A stretch of 64,000 nt of DNA from Apophysomyces variabilis (taxonomy: Eukaryota > Mucoromycota > Mucoromycetes > Mucorales > Mucoraceae), in NCBI GenBank assembly GCA_002749535.1, contig MZZL01000382.1, positions 186,001 through 250,000 on the forward strand, in the 5' to 3' direction. Both the position numbers and the translations under genes were made by a program. The notes below the pieces were generated by a model, which saw only the letters and a program-made list of their open reading frames with translations, ran no database searches and had not been told where the DNA came from. Below, piece by piece: positions 49,687-62,290 of this stretch; within the stretch, counting starts at the first letter, position 1; every line of letters starts with the position of its first letter.

Positions 49687-50083
49687 TTAACGACATTTGC
49701 AAACGGCCCAAGGAATGCGTCCACAGTGGCCGCCTTTGTATCCTTGCCATTTACAGTAGTCAATACAATCCCATTCGGTGTAAGGACAACCGTAGGATCC
49801 GGTAGAATCAAATTTCCCTAACCGTAATTATGAGAAGGTTAGAAAATATAGAGTTTGTTGAAAAACTAAACAACGCGTCATTCTGTGTGAAAAGCTAAGT
49901 CTTACCTGACCATCTTGGAATTTCGGAACCAGAAGCCTTAGCGACCATACTTTCCATGGACTTGGATGCAGTATCGACAGCCAGGCTGACGGACTGACTG
50001 GGAATTTCTTTCATCACAGCAGCAGAAACGCTAGTCGTAGCAACATAGGCATAGGCAACACCCAAGAGAAGATTAAATCGCAT
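49687..50083 (-). CDS. Secreted cysteine-stabilised alpha-beta (plectasin-like) defensin precursor
   Basis: Two exons (50083..49906 and 49817..49687) join in phase to 102 residues. Residues 1-21 form a signal peptide (MRFNLLLGVAYAYVATTSVSA). Residues 22 to about 60 are an Ala/Ser-rich propeptide without cysteine. The C-terminal 40 or so residues hold exactly six cysteines at 70, 77, 81, 91, 99 and 101: C-x6-C-x3-C-x9-C-x7-C-x1-C. This contains the CxxxC, GxC (GHC at 89-91) and CxC elements that define the CS-alpha-beta fold. A GYKGG segment before the fourth Cys and a KC-end resemble plectasin, and the precursor size fits fungal defensins. The mature part is out of frame with the longest open frame on this strand; only the spliced frame shows it. 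The likely role is a secreted antibacterial peptide. Activity and processing site are inferred. Confidence 0.88.
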
Positions 50084-51056
50084 AGTAAGAGGACAGAAAA
50101 AAATAACGGATAGAAAAGAAACAAAGAAAATAGGAAAAGAAAAGTTTTGGCTGGAAAATAAAAGCAAGCGCTTTTTTCTTTTGGTGCCATCCATTCTTTT
50201 TTATAAACGGACTGACTAAGGCATGGAGATTTTTTTTTTTTGGGCCTTCTGATGATGACGGAAGTAACGAGTACGGAATGCATGTACCAGCGTTGTCTCT
50301 CAAATCATCATTCTTCTGCACTATGATCTTTCTGGAGGCCACCAGAAATGGGGGGGATCAGCAAACGAATTACTATTTTCCTTCCTTTATCTCTCGCATT
50401 CGAGCTATTTTTTTTCTTTTATTGCTACTGTACTAGGGTTAAAATAATCAAATCTGATCAATCTGAACAGCTTAATGATACCTTCGTAAAGTCTTCCCGT
50501 TCAAGAAAAAAAGAAGGAACGAAACCTAGCCTGCACATAAGATCCGAATTACGTATTACTAAATAGGCATTTTATGTGCAAGTGCACATATCGCAAAAAT
50601 TATGTTTTCGCCTTAACCTGTAAGATCAGATAATGAGCACACAATTTAGAGGTCTGTGCGGGTTAAATGTTACGGACGGATAGATTCAGCCTTAGTACGT
50701 TCATTAATGCAGGACCACGCTTACCTGTACCAGATGGAACCGGAAAATTTCACTTATGTTTCTGCAGGAAGTATGGCAGTGCTTTGTGGTTTCTGCAACT
50801 GTAATTGAGCATTTGCAGCAAAGGATTCTTTAATGCAACAAGAATAAGATGCTGCAGGGCTTTTGTCCCTTTGGAGCGCATGCTTCCCATCTAATTTCAA
50901 AAAAAAGTAGCATATTGCTATATATACATATCCCTTCAAATTTCTTTATTTCATGGATCATGCTTTGACTGGAAGTTTGTACAATATTTTTTCGTTTGCT
51001 GGCCAAGATCCATCCTACTGAGGCATTCCCTTCCTTTTCTTTTTTTGCCTTTTTAC
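50084..51056. other. Intergenic, upstream of the defensin-like gene
   Basis: This holds the promoter of the leftward defensin-like gene and the 3' flank of eEF1B-gamma. T-rich tracts occur around 50231 and 50410. There is no supported gene. Confidence 0.45.
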
Positions 51057-52450
51057 TTATTTGAAGATCTTGCCATCCTGGAAGCCTTCCACTTCCCATG
51101 CAAAGTATTTGTAGATCTCGTCCTTCTTCTCTTCGTATTGCGAAGGCTCGATCTTGGTGAAGTTGTATGAATCATAGTCAGCAGCATCATACACTTCGAA
51201 GGGCACCTCCTGGCCACGGATAAGGAAATAGCCCGAAATGGTGTTGTTGTTGTTCTCGCCACAGACAACAAGTGAACCAAACGCGTACTTGCGAGCTTGC
51301 TCGAGACGAGCAAAGAAGCCACCGATCAAATTGCAAGACATGAAGACCAAGGTCAACTCATCGTTATACTTGTAATCCACGCGCCACAAGGAGTAACCTT
51401 CGGGATCGTGGTGTTCCCAGAACCATTTCATGGCGACATCCGTGTTGTTGTTCGAATACATTCTCTTCCACTCGTCCATCACGAACTTGGAAGGAGGAAG
51501 AAGATCCAACTTGGACTTGGGCTTGGGTGGAGGCTTTGGAGCTTCCTCCTCCTCAGCGGGGGCGGGCTCTTTCTTCTTCTTCTGTTCTTCCTTCTTGGCA
51601 GGAGCAGCTTCCTTCTTCTCTTTCTTGGGAGGAGAGTACTTCAACGGTGTCTCACATAATTGGACTTCACCAAGAGCAGCCTTGAAATGCTCTTTACCCA
51701 CCAACGTCTTGAAGTAACGCGTCACGTTCTTGTACTCCTCTCGTGCAGCCTTGTCAAGCACAAGACGGAAAGGTGAAACGAGGGAGCATGCAACGGCAAT
51801 ATCAGCATAGGTGACCTGCTCACCCACCAAGTACGTCTTATCGAGGAGGATCTTGTCCAAGGCCGCCAAGGCGCGCTTGAAATTTTTCTCGCCCGTTTCG
51901 ACGCTGGGCTTCACATAGGGCCAAATACCCAACAGGGGGAGTGTCCACTGGCTAGAATGGCTATGCAGTTCATTCTCTGCAAACAGAACGTACTGGAGAA
52001 TCAAAGACTTTTCAACGGGAGTCGTACCAAGAAGTGGGCTGTTTTCCTTCTGTGCAGCAGCTACACGTTTGGTGCAAAAAGAAAGGATGAGCGCTCATAA
52101 ACAAACTGTCTTTTCTTACCATAATAACCGATAGCGGAGGATTCAAACAGGTCGACTTCCTTGCTTTCAAAGACCGGCACCTTTCCCAGAGGGAATTTGG
52201 CATAATATTCAGCTGTTCTGTCCTTTGCCAAATCGATGGTCTGAACATCAAACTTCAATCCATTGTAAGCAGCCTATTGTCATTAACCCACATTAGTGTT
52301 TCAAAAGTTTGAAGGTTTCTGTTTTAGCTTACAGCAATCTGAGCTTTTGCAACGCGAGGATTGCCAGGGTAGGATTTAATAGTCTAGAATGGACGTGTTA
52401 AGTTACTGTGTTTTGCTTATATAGTGTGTTATTCTTACTCCAAGAGACAT
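51057..52450 (-). CDS. Translation elongation factor 1B gamma (eEF1B-gamma)
   Basis: Structural subunit of the eEF1B complex that recharges eEF1A with GTP. Four exons (52450..52439, 52383..52333, 52273..52120, 52060..51057) join in phase to 406 residues. The N-terminal half is a glutathione S-transferase-like domain: SYPGNPRVAKAQIAAAYNGL, FPLGKVPVFES, then DKTYLVGEQVTYADIAVACS. A Lys/Glu/Pro-rich linker follows (about 215-260: KKEEQKKKKEPAPAEEEEAP). The conserved C-terminal EF1G domain has FVMDEWKRMYSNN, WEHHDPEGYSLWRVDYKYND, and ends WEVEGFQDGKIFK. Short codon-biased exons and the TA-repeat upstream suit a highly expressed gene. The order and length match the family with no lesion. Confidence 0.95.
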
Positions 52451-52529
52451 GAGAATGCTTGAGGAAAGAAGAGAGAAAAGAAAAAGTTGGTGTCTTTGCA
52501 AATATCAAAAACTTTTTCCCACTCAGTGT

Positions 52530-52547
52530 TATATATATATATATATG
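52530..52547 (-). promoter_or_regulatory. (AT)n tract, possible TATA region of eEF1B-gamma
   Basis: An uninterrupted alternating AT run starts 80 bp upstream of the eEF1B-gamma start codon. It could act as a TATA element, or it may be only a microsatellite. Position is the only support. Confidence 0.35.
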
Positions 52548-54092
52548 TCAATGGTGCCGCCAGCCTAAGACGCGACTGCGAACTATGCATGAAACCGAAA
52601 CCTGATTAATGATTTGTCATCGATTGCGACAGAACACGCCATTCTCAATGTCCGCAGCGCTTTTCTTTATCTTCTTACGAACCCCATACGTACAGGAAAG
52701 AAAACAGTAAAGGGTTTAAGTTGAACAAACTGTACAGTTGCTTACAGTTCTCTCTCTACAACTTCATAAGCTGTTCGCTAACAAAACCAGTTCTAACAAA
52801 AACACAGTAATGCATACAAATGTTTTGTTTGGCGTTGTATTTCTCTTGAATAGTGCTAATTCAGTTAACCTATTACAGATACAGCTCCATAAAAATAAAT
52901 ATAAATCACCTATTGTATTATCCCATAAGGTATCCTATGTTTCTATTGTTTTCTTTGCTTGTTTATGCTTCGCTAAGTGCTTTCAGGATAAATCCCGAAC
53001 TTCCGCGCCCATGCAGAGTCGGGATTTACTACAATGAATTTCTGTTGTCCTTTGCTTAGGCCTACTTGACTGAGGAAAGGCTGAACCCATTTACACCTCA
53101 CTCTGACTACATAAGGCGCAATGACGGCCCAATAGAAACATCAAAAGCATGGTAACATTTCATGGCGTCAGGTAGCACTGATGCTGCGACGTCGATGGTA
53201 AAAAGGCTAGACTGTATTGTGTGTGTCACCTGTGGCACCTCTACGGAAAGGACTGAGAGAAATCGTTATGTCTTCCATCGCAGCAGCAAGAGTTATACTA
53301 GGCGAAGCTCAGGATTCTTTTTCTCTGATGTAGAAGCTGCACATAAAGTAGGCTGAAGCGCTTGTAGTGCCGTACAGCGTTCGCGATGTAAAAACTGAAA
53401 CTTCCCTCTATCTCCACTAGCCTCTGCTACCTTTTTTACATGCATTTTCCATTGTATTCCAACGTAGGGTAGTGCAACGGCACGAGAGGTAGGTTGTACA
53501 AGATGAATTTCAAGGTAGTTGAATGGATGCGAAACCAACGTTGAAAGGGCAGGCCAGTTACGTTTCATCGCTGACAAAGTCATATCCATTCGACGTGCAA
53601 GGATTGAGGGACTGATGGGTCGAGTAAAGGCATCTCTTCGCTTAGTAAATGAAGCAAAACTTGTATGGATCGGAATCAGCTTGATCCTAATGATCTGAAT
53701 TGGGAACAGCGATTATGAATAAAGGATGGTATTCTGCTCCGAGCAATACGGTTTACCCCAACATTGTTACGTCGCGATCAAGTTGTGTTTGGAATAGATT
53801 CATAGTACACTGGAATAAATCGCCAGTTCCAGACCTATTTAAGATTGAACAATAAGAAAAACTTTTCCTAACCAAGGCTGGCAAGAACGGTTGCCTCTCC
53901 GACTGCCCTTTCTTCGGGAACGCCGATCCAATGTATTTTATACGATCGTCGGGTTGATATGCGATCGGGGCCAGCGCAATGCCATAAGATGTGGTGTATC
54001 AATTCCTTATTGGGATACAACGTTGTGCCCGAATAAAAAAAATTGAAGACAAACCTGGTGAAAAAAAATCGTCTGCTTCATCGATCATTGTC
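52548..54092. other. Intergenic region without supported genes
   Basis: This lies between the divergent eEF1B-gamma and DUF1764 genes. Frames at 52738-53059, 53162-53356 and 53293-53589 overlap on both strands and show no domain. The distal part may be old decayed coding sequence, but no family is recognisable. Confidence 0.4.
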
Positions 54093-54879
54093 ATGGCCAT
54101 TAAAGAGAAGAGTAAAGTCGAACCTTCCAATGTTGGGCAGCTTACCTTCTAAGTCGACTTAACCTGTTTATGATCTGCGTTTGCCTAGAGTCCGAGAAAA
54201 AAGCAAAGACTGCAACCTCCGAGATCGATGACATCTTCTCTAACAAAAAGAAGTCGTCCGCTACCTCCGAGATCGATGATATTTTTGCTGGGAAGAAAAG
54301 CTCAAAAGACGAAAAAAAAGAAGTAGATAACAGTAAGAAGGAAGAAAAGAAAAAACGAAAAACCAAGAAGGAACAAGACGACGGGAAAAAGGAAGAGGAA
54401 GAAGAGGAGGAGCAGGAGGACGATGATCGCGTAGAGGAAGTCGTGTTTGCGGAATTAGCAGCTGCAAAAAGTAGCATCAAACGATCAGCACCTGTAAACA
54501 AGCGCACCAATGAAGACGACGTCGATTTTGCAGACTCCCGAGGAAAGAAAGCCAGTGAGTTTTTTTTTTCTTTTTATCCATCTTTTATTCGACTTTTTTA
54601 TGCTCATCACGCGACGCCGGTTAGAACGCATGACAGAAGACGGTTACCCATTATACGATGTGAAAGATCTACGGATAGGAGAGGGTGGAGGTATGTGTAT
54701 CATTCATGGCGTGGCATGGGATGGGTTACTCATTCCCCAACTTCAATTTTCTCTTCACTTAGATACCCCTGATTGTCCATTTGACTGCCAATGCTGTAAG
54801 TCGATTACCCATTTTCATTTTTGAACATATAGCTAAGATACATTATTTTTCATTTTTTATTTATATTTTAGGTTTCTAG
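54093..54879 (+). CDS. DUF1764-family protein
   Basis: Small, charged, widely conserved eukaryotic protein of unknown function. Five exons join in phase to 163 residues: 54093-54111, 54189-54554, 54625-54690, 54763-54795 and 54872-54879. The N-terminal half has two tandem copies of ATSEIDDIF followed by a lysine-rich spacer. A long Lys/Glu/Asp-rich stretch follows. The conserved C-terminal signature is EDGYPLYDVKDLRIGEGG and then DTPDCPFDCQCCF at the very end, which identifies the family. The last exon is only 8 nt (GTTTCTAG) and carries the final Phe and stop. Basic clusters suggest a nuclear or nucleolar location, by inference. The gene is intact. Confidence 0.88.
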
Positions 54880-54940
54880 TTTGGAAGGAAATGTACACTG
54901 TATGTTTGGTTGTTTTTCTCTTGTAATACAGTCGGTTGTT

Positions 54941-57900
54941 TTACCACGAATCCCAACTTGCCAATGAGTTGGTAACATCCATTCCTCTTCTGACAAAAGC
55001 AGCTACCGAATGCGAAAGCCACATCTGTCGGATTTGCTCGTAACGTTTATCATTCAAATATTGTGGCGTGCCATGTCTACATAAACGAAATGAATATCAG
55101 AAAATGAAAGAAGCAAAAATGGTGGAGCCTTCTTACTTGAGGAAGAAATCGACTTCACCATGAGAATCAAGATAGGGCGCATTCATATGCGTTCCACCAG
55201 AGTCATGTAATAGCAAGATAAAGCATTTGTTGATAATCATGAAGATACCATATTCACCGCTACAACTATAAAACCATAATAAACATGAGTAACTCTAAAA
55301 TATCATCTCCTTTCCGTACCTTCTCATGTGTTGATTGCATTCGCCTCGTTCGTCTTCGGTACAACAGAGTCGTTGCGCACACACAAAGGTACCACAAACT
55401 AAACAGAGAGCTGGAAACTCCGGTACGGAGTGGCATTTTTTACAGACTCGTTTAAGACTTTCAGTGAATAACTGGTCCATGCGGTAAGGCAGGGAAACCA
55501 TGGAAAATTCGATTGGAAGATGAAGGGAGAGTGGAGCAAGTCGTATGTAAGCTTGTGCTTGCTCTGGGACGTTGACAATCGCCTCTGTCTGGGAATACAC
55601 GGTATAATGATTGCACCATCGACTCAAGATCTCCACCTCGAAAGGTGTCAGATCAAAGAGCTTGTCAAATTGGGGAAGACATAAAGTTTGCAGCAGATGT
55701 TCATATTCATCCTGTTGCAAACCAGCAACCTCGTCGTTCTGTAGGATAAATCCATGATGAACAACCATCCACAACAAACATCTTCGTAGATAAGGTAATG
55801 TGAAAGTACGCAATAGAGCAGCGAATACACTAGGGCCGATCTGCTTGAAAAAGTCGTCCACAAATGAAGGTGGTACTTGCAAAAGTTCCATGAGACTGGT
55901 TGCGAACTGTTTCGCTTCTTGTTCACCGGCGCAGATGTTTCCTTGACACTGGCTAAGGCATTCGATCACTCTGGGATCCTCCATCATATCACTTCCTGTC
56001 AAGCTTTGCAACAAAGCAATCGTAGTCTTGGCAAACTCAGCAAGAAGTAAGATACGCATTAAATGGTGTGCCTCTAATCCTCGATCCACAGCAACAAAAC
56101 CGAGACGGACGAGAAGTCTGAAAGGATCATCACACAAGACAGGTAGACTCGTGGGGCTGTCTGTGGATTCGGCATTGGGATCATAGATCAAGGTACTTAA
56201 GGCGTTCAAGGCAAGCTTTTCTGGTTCCTGCTTATCGTCTGTTAACCAGTTCGTGTTCATCACTTTAGGAAGCAAACCGTTGATCTTCGATAATAACTTC
56301 AATAGGGTTTGCGTCTGAACTGAGATTCCATCCAAAAACGTCCCTGTATGCTCCACGGTCGAGTCCTTTGTTTGCACTCCTCGTTGCGCAATTTCTGTGG
56401 CAGCCAACGTGTAAGCATACATATCATGCATCTGAAGGAGAGAATTGTACAGAGTTCGCTTTGTATCACCATATCGCATCACATCATTGTTGCCTCGGAC
56501 GGTATAGAGCGTGTCGATAAGCTGAACGTTCAGGCTGGTAAGTTGGTCGACGCTGTTTGCATTAATGTTGAGACCATTCTCGACGCAAACCTTGTCCTCT
56601 TCCACGGATTCAATGTATGCACCGGGGATAGGCTCTCCAGGCACCTTCTCCTTTAGATCCATGATAGCCTCCTGTACATTCTGGCCCAATGTGTCATAGG
56701 GCGTCTGTGTAGCCATAACACCAGGAAACGATTCCTTCTTTCCTTTCCATACGACTGGTAGCAATGTGTTACCTAAAGCTTTACATAACGGGCAAAGAAA
56801 CCGCTTCTTTGTTTCAGTACGTTGTGTGCGTAGCAACCGGAGAATCTCTCGGTCGCTGGTCAACTGAAGAGTTTGAAAACAATCGGCATGTATCAAATGA
56901 CCACAACTGGACACGTGCAATCCAGGGACTTGGGATTCTGTCGGGAATCCTCGCATCTCTGACTTTTTGTTCTGAGAAGACGCTTTCTCAATGGATCCCT
57001 CGGATAAAGCGTTTTCTTGCGATTTCTCCAAAATATCCACAAATATATCAGCATCTTTCAATGGTGTTTGGCGTTGAATACGCGATAACTGGATCAAGCC
57101 AAGCATACCGTACACTTTAGTATGGTCTAGCTGTTCTTGGCAAACAATGCATGCGCCAGAAGGAAAATGACAGATCCGTTCAATTTCGTCGCTGCTACGC
57201 TCTTCCTCTGCTGTAATTATAGACGTCGCTTCTTCCTCCTCACTGATACCTTCATCTTCGTCTTCATACAGTTCACCGTGATAAGCCATAAATCGAGACT
57301 GAGCTTGAGCAAACTGATCCAATATGGCCTGTTGACGTGCCTTGGCAGCAGCCTTTTTACGTTCTAATTCCTGCCGAGCATTACTAGCGCTACGGTGCAT
57401 ATCTTCTGCTACTATCTCGCTCGATTCTCGCCACTGATTGATCAGTTCCTTCGCATCAGGAGACCCAAGGGCATCGATCTTATTCACAATAAACATGCAA
57501 CGTTTGTGGATCTGCTTCAGATTCTTATCATCCAGACAGCGTAACAATAACTTCAATAGTGTTATACGTTCACGTTCAATTTCGGATACTTGTACACGGT
57601 ACTCATCTTCGACAGCATTTTGGACAAATGTCCTCTTTGGTTCAATGGTCATATCTGCGGGGAATTTACCCTTAACTAGTGCACGCTTTCTCTCCTGGTC
57701 ATCGCTTTCTTCTTCTAGTACAGCCAGCATGGCGAGATGCAATGCTTCATCGACAATGATATAACTTTCGGTATGTATAGTAGACCTTGTATTCCACAGA
57801 GCGTAGAAAATGATTTGGCACAAAACCCGTGATTGGAAGAGTAATCCCAATGATCTTAATGGACCGGAATCTATTCTCTTCGGTGTTGAAACAGCGAAAA

Positions 57901-60900
57901 ATTCATCATCTTCACCTATCGTTCTGTCAGGATTTTTATTGTTCCATCGTTTCCTGAGGGATGCAAGTGCTTCTTCTCTTTGGTTTCGACCGAAATGCCA
58001 GTAATATGGGTCAATCTCATCGTAATATTCGTCTTTAAGCTCGTATACACCATGATCGTTTAATCCATCAGGAGGCTTAAAGTTCGTAAGTGATCCCAAA
58101 ATGGATTCAAAGGAGGTGTGCTCGCTCAAGCTATCGGGTATAAGTCCTACAAGTTCGGAATACGCCATGCTGGAAATTCCTAGATATTGGGTAATGGCGC
58201 GTCGAATCTTGTCTTCCACTGTTAAATTAGCAGCAAACCCGCGCTCGTTTGCACAGACAATCAACAAATACAGAAACTCCTCCACGATATATCGTAGTTG
58301 CGCTCGATCATAGATTTCGTGTGTCTTATCCGTTATGCCTCCGAACCATTCCAACAGATTAAAGCGATCCAACATGGTCAACAGCAACTTATCAGGTTCT
58401 GCGAGTACAAAGCCAACTTGTAGAAGGTAAATGTCTTTGTCCAAGGTGTTTTGCCGTGCCCCAATGTCTCGATAAGTACGTGCCTAACGGATAACAGTGA
58501 GTAACACGAAAGCAAGCCAGTATAGTTGGCGGAAGTGTTGGTAAGTATTACCTGATTTAGAGCAGTGAAACCATTGCGTACCCAGACGCCACAGGTGATT
58601 TGTGCTAATAGCACCATGACCCGCAATGGATATTCGAGGATAATCAATGGTACATCTTGCGTAACATTGTTAGCTGTTGCATTGTACATCATCTCTTTCA
58701 AGCCGCCTGGGAAACCGAGCACCATCAGTAGATCATCGTCCAAAAGTGATATGTGTTCGAGAAGTCCCGACAGGAACCAATGGAACGGATGATGGAACGA
58801 GACAGGCTCTTTTGCCACATCATACTCAACAACATCAAAAGGACCGGCATAGTATGCTTGCACTCGGTGAAAACGTTGTTCATTCACGCCTTTGATCATT
58901 AAATCCTTCTCTGTCTGCTCGAGAGAAGGCGGGGGTTGTGGAGCCCAGTCATTGATCGCTTTAGCCATCCGAGAAATAGATCGACACAGATCCCGCGCGG
59001 CTGCTGTAATATCGCCGTCAGCTTTTGGTAAAGTATAACACTCTGCAAAATGTCGGCAAAGTCTCGATATCTGCAACGTCAAGGTAAACACTTCAGTCCA
59101 GCGAGTTGACTCAAATTCAACGTGTACACCCGTTCGGCGTTTAAACGCATCCATTGCTTGAAATTGGTAAAGCATGTCAATGAAATGATGAAGATAGCGC
59201 GGATTTTGTCGTATCGCAACTTTGACTTGATCTGCATTTAAGACATAGCGTAGATCATAAAATGAGTAAGCATATCGATGGCGCGTAATCGCCCGAGAAG
59301 CGCAATCAATTTGCATGGTGCGATAATCGTCCGGCAGTAACGTGTGGATATGATCGGTCAGGAAGAAGTTTGAAAAGATGGAGCTCACAAGGGAAAAGAA
59401 TTCATACTCTTTAACAAGAAGAGAAGCTACGGTAGGGACAGTGAGAAATTGCACCGACAGCGTGCACATAGAATGCTCAGGCTCCCTATCCTTGAAAAAG
59501 AAGGCATCTACTAATTCCGGATAATTACGAGCAAAACGAACACCTACTCATTTTCTTAATCAAACAAAATCCCTTCCAGATGATAAAAAACACTTACCCA
59601 TGATAGGACGATAGTCAAAGTTAGAAATCATTGTCCCAATAAGTAAATCTTTGATTGCCATGCGGGCCGTCTTCCACAGACGTAGGTCATACTGCAGTAA
59701 ATAATCCAGACGCAGTTTTTGCTTAAATGCTTTTGTTAAGCGTTTACGGACTTCTGCCATAGGTGTTGGCTTCGACGTAAGCGCTGTACCAAACATTTTC
59801 GAAATATTATGCTCTTCGATGTCTATCTTCTCCTCCCGTGCAAGCCATGCGTTGATATCCCAAGTAAGGTCAACAAAATCCCCTTTAATGGTATGAGATG
59901 CGGATGGCGGTTTCGAAGTGGAGGACGTAGGTGTTTGCTTTGCGTCAGCGCCAGGGCGCGTCGTTCGAGGACGTAATTGAGCATGAGGCTCAAAAGCTAT
60001 AGGAACCATCACTACATCTTCATCCAAATGTTCAACATGCATTTGTTCGTCTTCATCCTGGTTTTCCTGCTCTTCCTCCAGTTCCTCCTCCTCCTCATCT
60101 AACTCCTCATCGTCCTCTCCGTGATAGAGATCATCTTCTTCATTTTCTGCTTCGTTCATATCGGATTCCTGAGTATCATGCGTAACCTCTTCCTCATCTT
60201 CTGTATGGTGCAAAGTGATTTGGTTTATATCGGTTCCAAGGAACTGCAGGAAGGCTGCTTGTTCCTCCTCCTCCATATCAGTATCGTCCTCATCAAAATC
60301 ATGAAATTCGTCGTCCTGGTCTTCTTCAGGAACTCTTCCTCGACGATAATGTGTTGAAAGCACACCCAAATGTCGACGAAGTGACCAGTCCTCACAAAGC
60401 ACCTCACATATGATATCACGGATAACATGGTTGCCTCCGCTAATGCCGGTGAAGAAAGGACAGGAGCTGCTCACAAGGTCTTTTAACCAGGTTAACAATA
60501 AACCACATACTTCTTCCCGTATAATGGATTGCAAGGAACGAATAGTAACAGCTAGATGAATTGAGCTTATTTGACCCGCGACTACAAGCAGCTCTGTCAA
60601 GTCATCGGATATCATGACGATATGGCGCCCATGGGCATCCACAGTTTGTGCAACTCTAGAAGCTTGTGATTTGTTGCACTTGACAGCGCGGCAAACGATC
60701 TTGATCACATCATTAAATGTATGCTTTTCATCATTCCATAAGACACATGCATAAGATTGTTTTTCTGGATCTGTTGCTTTTTTAAGGCCCAGGGCATCAT
60801 GGGTATTCTCGCACTCTTTGATTATGCCATCGTACAATTCCGGTGGGATATTTTGAGGGTTTGTTTCGGTGTGTACGAGTGAACGCTCAGGGGACACAGC

Positions 60901-61671
60901 AAATGTCTCGAAAATATAATCCATAACGCAAGTAATGGTTTTTCGAATAGATGTACGCAGATGATTTGGTATCGAAGATTGTGATTCTGGCTTTTGCTCT
61001 TTTGCTGTGGATGATGAGGGTGATGCTGCCTTTTTGTCTGCTGCACCCAAAGAATGAATGCGGCACTCTAACGGTACTTTCCAAGCTTCAGGGTCGCCAC
61101 AATCACAGCATCCACCAACGCCTCGGCTAATCCATATTTTTACATCGTGTCCTTCATGATTGGTTGCATGAAAACATCGCGCACAAAGAACGCATGTATC
61201 ATCTAATCCACAGTTTCTAAACAAGCCAATATCAGTTATCACTCTTAGTCTATTTCTATGTTTTGTCTACTTATACCTGCAGCGATATACACTTTCTCCA
61301 TTTTTAAATAAGTGACCACATTGTTTGCCACGTTGACTTTCCAAATATTCGGGGCCGTCTTCCTCATTCGCTGCTTGACTTCGTGAAGTCGGGCGAGTTA
61401 CGGTCGAGTCATCGTGATGAAGAAGGTTGTATTTTTCTAGTAAGGTAGATACACTGCCGTCTTCAGCTAATCCCTCTTTAAAAAAGTATTTTTGCATCAG
61501 GTTGAGATCGTTTCCCCATAACGCTCGGTAGCAATTAGTCAGAATTTGACGCTCTGTTTCTTTAGACGGAATATCTGTGGCCATATTGGGCACAGACGCG
61601 AGGAAATCGTACAACATGTCTGAGGTAATGGGTGTGCTTGTTTGATCCATGGCAGGAAATGGAGCAGACAT
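54941..61671 (-). CDS. UBR1: E3 ubiquitin ligase, UBR1/N-recognin
   Basis: Recognises N-degrons and ubiquitinates the substrate with an E2. Six exons (61671..61277, 61216..59598, 59543..58552, 58483..55320, 55265..55137, 55076..54941) join in phase to 2144 residues. The UBR box zinc finger begins near residue 118 (CGHLF, YRCRNCG) and continues with CVLCARCF, HEGHDVKIW and GGCCDCGDPEAW. A long acidic stretch (EEEEELEEEQ-type) lies at about 470-540. A helical region with VNEQRFHRVQAYYAGPFDV and GVWVRNGFTALNQ follows. The RING-type domain begins CIVCQEQL at about 1447, with VSSCGHLIHADCF and FLCPLCKALGN. The C-terminal cap contains CHSVPEFPALCLVCGTFVC, FMIINKCFILLLHDSGG and LDSHGEVDFFL. The length fits family members (about 1750-2200). 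No lesion was found. It is convergent with the DUF1764 gene, only 61 bp away. Confidence 0.95.
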
Positions 61672-62290
61672 GTGCAGATTTAGGGAACTACAAAGGAAGC
61701 ATACTTGAAGAGTTGGGAATTATTTTATTTTATTTTTTTCAAGCGGCGCGGCATGGGGATCCCATTAATTGCACCCCATGGATAAATCAAAGGTAGTAAA
61801 AAAACTGACCGCATAGTTCGATTTCCTTTGCTGGAAAGCAGGATTCTGCATGATGAAATAAACACAACCTAAACTGAAGTACTGGTAGATCGAAAGATCA
61901 TTGTTGCCTAGGGTTGTTGAGATAAAGTGAAATCAATCCATCCCTATCCCAATCGTTTACTGGCATTGTCCTTCCGATAAAATGCCTGGCTATAGTGCTT
62001 AGAGAAAACAACAACATCCAAATACGAAAGGCAAATTCCTCTCCGACTTTAACATAAAAGATCCACGATTGTACAAACATCAATTGGGAAAATATTAGAA
62101 GATCAGATGCCAGGGTAATCGCTGTAGTAACCATATAGGGAAAAACAAAGCCTGTAAAAATATTACAATGCCGAATTCGCACGCTGCTGTTTTGTGCGAC
62201 ATTTAGCACGGAATTGAAAAACAAGCATCCCTACTTTATTCATGATACAGCAAGAATTGTTCTTTAATGGTCTTATCCTTCCTAAACAAT
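61672..62290. other. Intergenic, between UBR1 and the isomerase gene
   Basis: The UBR1 promoter lies here. A minus frame at 61898-62224 (108 codons) is hydrophobic with possible membrane segments and ends DWDRDGLISLYLNN. It has no known domain and sits immediately downstream of the isomerase gene, so I leave it as unassigned. Confidence 0.4.

Noticed and set aside
49614..49811. Open frame over the second exon of the defensin-like gene
   Set aside because: It is out of phase with the signal-peptide exon and begins at a non-ATG codon. The spliced frame explains the DNA better.
54142..54510. Serine-rich minus-strand frame
   Set aside because: It is the antisense shadow of the Lys/Glu-rich DUF1764 exon.
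61898..62224. Hydrophobic 108-codon frame downstream of the isomerase
   Set aside because: There is no domain and no convincing start or splice sites, and it lies where a 3' flank is expected.
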